DNA of 64,000 nucleotides, taken from the NCBI GenBank assembly GCA_030549495.1, contig JAUIRK010000012.1, forward strand, positions 1-64,000. Reading direction: 5' to 3'. Positions 59,831-64,000 of the stretch are shown here, piece after piece. The stretch's first letter is position 1, and each line of letters opens with the position of its first letter. The translations under genes and the position numbers were made by a program. The stretch is from Nectonema munidae. Its lineage: Eukaryota > Nematomorpha > Nectonematoida > Nectonematidae. A model generated the notes under the pieces. It saw only the letters and a list, made by a program, of their open reading frames with translations, made no database searches and was not told the origin of the DNA.

Positions 59831-60812
59831 TCATATTCATATCAAAAAGTTTCAAAAGATACTGCAAAAGTTTTTCCTTGATTCATACATGAAGCTCAAT
59901 CACTGTGCAACCTCCGATTGATTTATCTGCCAAAGTGTAATTGTTTGATATATTCTATTCTCGCCATCTTAGCTTTCTCTATACTTTTTATATTATATTT
60001 CCTCGGCTCTGAAGAATATTGCATCCAGGTTGGCGGCTGTTTTTGGCCTTTGACATTCAACCCTCAGAAGTTATATTTGCTTTTTTTAAATGTAGAGTTT
60101 TGTAATTTTCACATCATTTTATTTATTTTTTTTTCTTATAATTTTTACATTTTGACTATAACACTTTTGAAAATAAAGCTGATATGATATGTATATCAAA
60201 TTCAAAAATACACGCGGATCCTAAGACAACGATTCTGAGAAATTTGAATAACCACCACTAAAGTGAAAAAATACGGAAAATCTCGCTCTTTTTTATATTT
60301 AAATTCTTGAATCCTTCATTCACTTTAAATTGAATAAACTCTTCCTAAAAGATTCCTTCTACTGTTTCCATGTTACAAAAAACGGATTTATCAATCACCC
60401 TTTCTTCTGCTTTTTGAATCCTTAATTTTAAACGGTTAGAGATCCTTCATCTGATATTTATAATTAAAAAAAAATTGATTTTGATTAAAATTTTGACTAT
60501 ACATTTATTTTTTATGTTAAAAGTAAGTTTTTAAATAATATTTGAATACTTGTTTATACAATGCCGATAAAAATTTGCTAAAAAAAATTACCCACCTAAA
60601 TTCCATTCGTCCAGAAGAGTAATCACCAGCATAAAGAGAAAATTATTTTTCCCGTATACAATATATTTTTTAGATATTGAATGAATCGTGAAGAAAAACT
60701 TATTGATTAATCTAAACGCTTTATTTTGCTGTTTTAAATCCTCATATAGATATTTCTTCAATGCTGCTGTTTTTTTGAAATTGAGATTTTTGCCTATAAT
60801 ATTTAATTTCAA
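59831..60812. other. AT-rich stretch after the LINE
   Basis: Probably contains the LINE 3' tail up to about 60190. Beyond this nothing is recognised. Confidence 0.4.
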
Positions 60813-61115
60813 ATACATGTGTAAAAAACTTTATATACTTATTTAGATAAAAAGTTCCTTTTTGAGATGAGCTGTCACCTTTAGATCAATTTTTTGACAG
60901 GTTTGATTGATTTTCATAAAAAATGAATATCACCACTGAATTCAGCATATTTGAAAATGGGTATACATGCGTAAAAAACTTTTTATAATTATTTAAATAA
61001 AAAGTTCCTTTTTGAGATGAGCTGTCAAATATAAATCAATTTTTTGACAGGTTTGATTGATTTTGATAATAAAAAAATGGACATCACCACTGAATTCAGC
61101 ATAGTTGAAATATAT
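60813..61115 (+). repeat. Tandem duplication, 150-bp unit, two copies
   Basis: Units start at about 60813 and 60963 (TACATGTGTAAAAAACT and TACATGCGTAAAAAACT). They share AAAAGTTCCTTTTTGAGATG, AATTTTTTGACAGGTTTGAT and ATCACCACTGAATTCAGCAT, with few differences. Non-coding. Confidence 0.85.
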
Positions 61116-61429
61116 ATGTAACATTAAAAATATTTATAAAAACTTATTACTTGTTCAAGTTGATTGTTCAATTACAAAACGTTGCAACCTTCTTCATCTA
61201 AAAAATTATCTCTTTGACACAAAAGGAAAAAGATGGACAAATTCAATTTAAATTAAAAATATCTTGATATTGACTAAATTTTCACATATTGGCATCTGTG
61301 CCATTTTTGATAAATCTGACCTATTCTAAATTTTCAGATTTCCTACCCATCTTAGCTAAATGTTAACTGTAATCCTAGATGATAAGCTATAGATTTAAAT
61401 ATTTTTCATTTGTAAAAGAGGAACTTCTT

Positions 61430-62260
61430 TTTCACAGTCAAAATATTTTTGAAGACAGTATCTTTAAGTAAACCGCAAATCTGATTCAAGCTTTCAGATA
61501 TTTTAAAACCATAAATGCCAAACTTGAGTCGAAAAATGAAACCAGCATCTTCCACTTGGCATATAAACAGATATTTTATTTAAATTTCAAAAATATTTCT
61601 GTAGACATTAGACATAAATCGAAAATTTGATTGACACTTTCAGACATTTAAAACCTCTAAATACAAAAAATGATTTTAGAAATAAAAATTATCATGGTCG
61701 AATTGGTATAAAAACATATATTTCATGTAAAATTAGAGAGAATATTTTGTGATATAGTTTTCAGACATAAACTGCAAATTTGATTGACACTAGCAGTAAA
61801 ACCTCTAAATGCGAAAACTGTGTTCATAAATGAAATCATCATGATCTATTTGCTATAAAAACAAATTTTAGAACTATACGCAAATTTAATTGATACTTAT
61901 ATGTATTTTCAAATTCAAACTCAAAAATTGAGTCCATAAATGAAACTAGCATGGTTGATTTGGTATAAAAACATATATTTAATTTTAAAATTTGAATGAA
62001 TAATGTTTTTGGAGACAATTTTTAAAAGTAAACCACAAATTTGATTAACACTTATAGGTATTTTCACATCCTAAATGTAAAAAATGAGTTCAAAAATGAA
62101 AACAGCATGATTGATTTGGTATAAAAACATATATTTCAAGAGAATATTTTTGGAGACAATTTTCAGAAGTAAACCGCAAATTTGATTAACACTTATAGGT
62201 ATTTTCAAATCCTAAATGTAAAAAATGAGTTCAAAAATGAAAACAGCAAAATTTTGCTGA
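61430..62260 (+). repeat. Degenerate tandem array, about six units
   Basis: Recurring landmarks in each unit: a CAAATTTGATTGACACTT-like start, an A-rich CTAAATGTAAAAAATGAGTT-like middle, GAAA(C/A)(C/T)AGCATG, then TTGGTATAAAAACATATATT and a GAATATTTTTGGAGACA end. Unit length varies from about 105 to 165 bp. The last two units (about 62000-62250) are the most alike, as expected for recent expansion at one end. No coding potential. Confidence 0.75.
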
Positions 62261-62442
62261 AAAATTTTAATTTTTGATTTTGATTGACAGTTTTGGACAT
62301 GAAGGGTCATTCAACTACCATGAAAATGGTTTCAAAAGATGCAGCTAGCGATTTTAGGAAAAGTCACAAAATTTGAAGGGATATGATTCAGCCAATTTTC
62401 TAGAATTAATTTTTTAGTGAATTATTCCCAGCACTAATAGGG

Positions 62443-63720
62443 TTAGGATATGTTTATATAATTCTTAGCGGATTTGCTATATCTTTTAGCGTGCCTAAGG
62501 GGATAAACACTTGCTTTCGTTGAGTTTGAAGCAATATGGACAACTTTATTGTCTTGCCATCTAACTATTAGAACCTTTCCATCTGATTTAAAATCAAAAG
62601 AACCTCTGTCTATTTTTGAAGGAGTTTTTGAAAATGAACACATTTTCATTCTGTTTTCCCTTATAGTGCCTGTGGCATTGAAGCCTTTAACGCGAAGAAT
62701 TATAAGAAGATCGTAGGATGTGAAAAAGTTGTTGAAAAAAATGTGATTATTTCGAGGATTGCCAGCAACTTGGAGTATAAGTTTAGTACAACGCGAGTAC
62801 CCAAAGGGCCAGTATTCATACTATCTGAAACTTTTCCTACAATATGTTTTGAATTTGAATGGATAACATTTAGAAGATGCCAAAACCCAATTTTTATATC
62901 CAAATCTTATTGGCTTATTTCGAATAAATTGTTTCGATGAATGACACCCAAAATACGGGACCATTTGCTCATCAACAGACAAATCACGACTAAATATGCC
63001 AAATTGTTGTAAAGATTCATTGACGAGATCTTGAAGAGGTAGAATTTTTGCTAATTTATTGCCCTCTTGCAAAGTATCGTTATCACAGAAGTGTGTAAAG
63101 GATTTAATTTCTTTGAATCTAGACATTTGTCTACTAATCAAGAGACAAGCAACATCATCATCTTTACTCCAATATAGATCTTGGCGTGGGCGACCGTTAT
63201 AACCGGATAAAATGAGAATCCCAACAAACTTTTCTAATTCATTTTCATTCATAGCAAGACAAAAGTTTTTTTGACCTGCATGCCGATTTGATTCTTCGAC
63301 AATGAATTCTTTAATTTTTTCACTAAAGAAAAGTTCGAAAATTTCATATGGTTCGATATTCATTAGATCTGCCCTTGTTTCTTTAGGAGATGAAAAATCA
63401 ATGATGTCAAGAGGAACTAACTTGCTAGATTTTTTCCAAATAGGAGCATCTTCTAGAGACTTTTTTCGCTTCCTTTGATTTTGAGTTTGATTAGAAACAC
63501 CTTATTTTCGTTGAACCTCAAGTTTTACTACAACATCGTTTGGAAGATTATCTGAAGCTAAACCAAGATTTTCATTTTCAGATTCGTTATCAGTTTCTCG
63601 TGAGTCTCCACTATTAGGAGGGAGGATAACTACATCAACTTGGGCATTACTTTCATTACCCAAAACATCTTCAAGTGTGATTGATATATTCACTTGCTTC
63701 TATACAAAGGATAAAGATTA
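62443..63720 (-). pseudogene. PGBD-like piggyBac transposase, broken
   Basis: On the minus strand: an acidic N-terminus (63502-63693), then after a stop a 180-codon part at 62821-63363 with EKFVGILILSGYNGRPRQDL and YWS, then the first catalytic motif LSVDEQMVPYFGCHSSKQFI with its Asp, and RNKPIRFGYKNWVL. After a frame change comes VVLNLYSKLL, and after another NHIFFNNFFTSYDLL, where the second catalytic Asp (FDNFFTS) is Asn. Then GFNATGTIRENRM and RGSFDFKSDGKVLIVRWQDN followed by KVV. The third Asp and Cys-rich end are absent, the frame stopping at 62443. About three breaks plus the D-to-N change make it inactive. It is a different lineage from the 37.7-39.3 kb copy. Confidence 0.85.
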
Positions 63721-64000
63721 GAATAAAGTTAAAAGCAAACATTAAAAGGAAAAATGATTGATGAAAGATCTTTTTTCGTTCGAGTTGCTGCTTGATCGGT
63801 CATGCAGGTTCTAATTGTAAGAATAGCAGTGTGTGTAGTTGTGCTGATTCTCCGATAGTAATCATTGTCAACATTCAGATCTTAGTCCATTTTGTTGTTA
63901 TAATTGTAAAAGTATGATCTTGGAAACACTAACACCTCCGTCCTAAGTCATTCTTGCCCTTGGGTCCAAAAGAAGATTAATTTTGTCGCTAAAAACACTT
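63721..64000. other. Window end, unassigned
   Basis: Possibly the 5' flank of the PGBD-like element. No end repeat was identified. Confidence 0.4.

Noticed and set aside
1-64000. tRNA, rRNA, CRISPR arrays and bacterial features
   Set aside because: None was found; the window is clearly eukaryotic nuclear DNA.

Overview
This is a eukaryotic window: very AT-rich, crowded with transposon relics, and with a host gene cut into short exons by multi-kilobase introns. There is no sign of bacterial gene packing, Shine-Dalgarno sites or operons. The mix of CR1/Jockey-like and RTE-like LINEs, piggyBac, Tigger and hAT DNA transposons, together with a KCTD1/15-type gene, fits an arthropod. A parasitic copepod with a large AT-rich genome would be a reasonable guess, but that is inference.

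Layout. About 0-3.2 kb: decayed LINEs, one split by a 1.5-kb hAT element with 8-bp target duplications. 3.2-11.8 kb: mostly featureless AT-rich DNA with a piggyBac relic, two dispersed repeats, a GC-richer island near 7.5-7.9 kb and a near-perfect hairpin at 9.4 kb. 11.8-13.8 kb: an internally reduced Tigger-like element. 16.8-18.5 kb: a minus-strand LINE carrying a nested plus-strand copy of its own family. 18.5-36 kb: largely non-coding, with MITEs, LINE ends and a small hAT MITE. 36.1-58.2 kb: the one convincing host locus. 58.5-59.8 kb: a LINE reverse transcriptase just downstream of it. 60.8-62.3 kb: tandem repeats. 62.4-63.7 kb: a PGBD-like piggyBac transposase on the minus strand.

The host locus is the main result. 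Three exons (52857-53302, 56542-56891, 57959-58215) splice in frame to a 350-residue product with the T1/BTB domain and C-terminal domain of KCTD1/KCTD15. Upstream on the same strand are a long Ser/Asn-rich exon (36093-36957) and two exons (40861-41076, 42319-42432) that together make a FLYWCH zinc finger. The splice phases fit along the whole chain (0, 0, 0, 2, 1), the only frame-compatible acceptor at 52856 leaves no upstream start codon in the KCTD exon, and no stop, poly(A) site or promoter was seen that would separate the two halves. The simplest reading is one gene of about 750 codons encoding a FLYWCH finger fused to a KCTD1/15 BTB protein. Two neighbouring genes remain possible until transcripts are examined. 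Its introns host a piggyBac element, two dispersed repeats, LINE pieces, and a Tigger element itself interrupted by an 823-bp element with unusual iterated terminal repeats.
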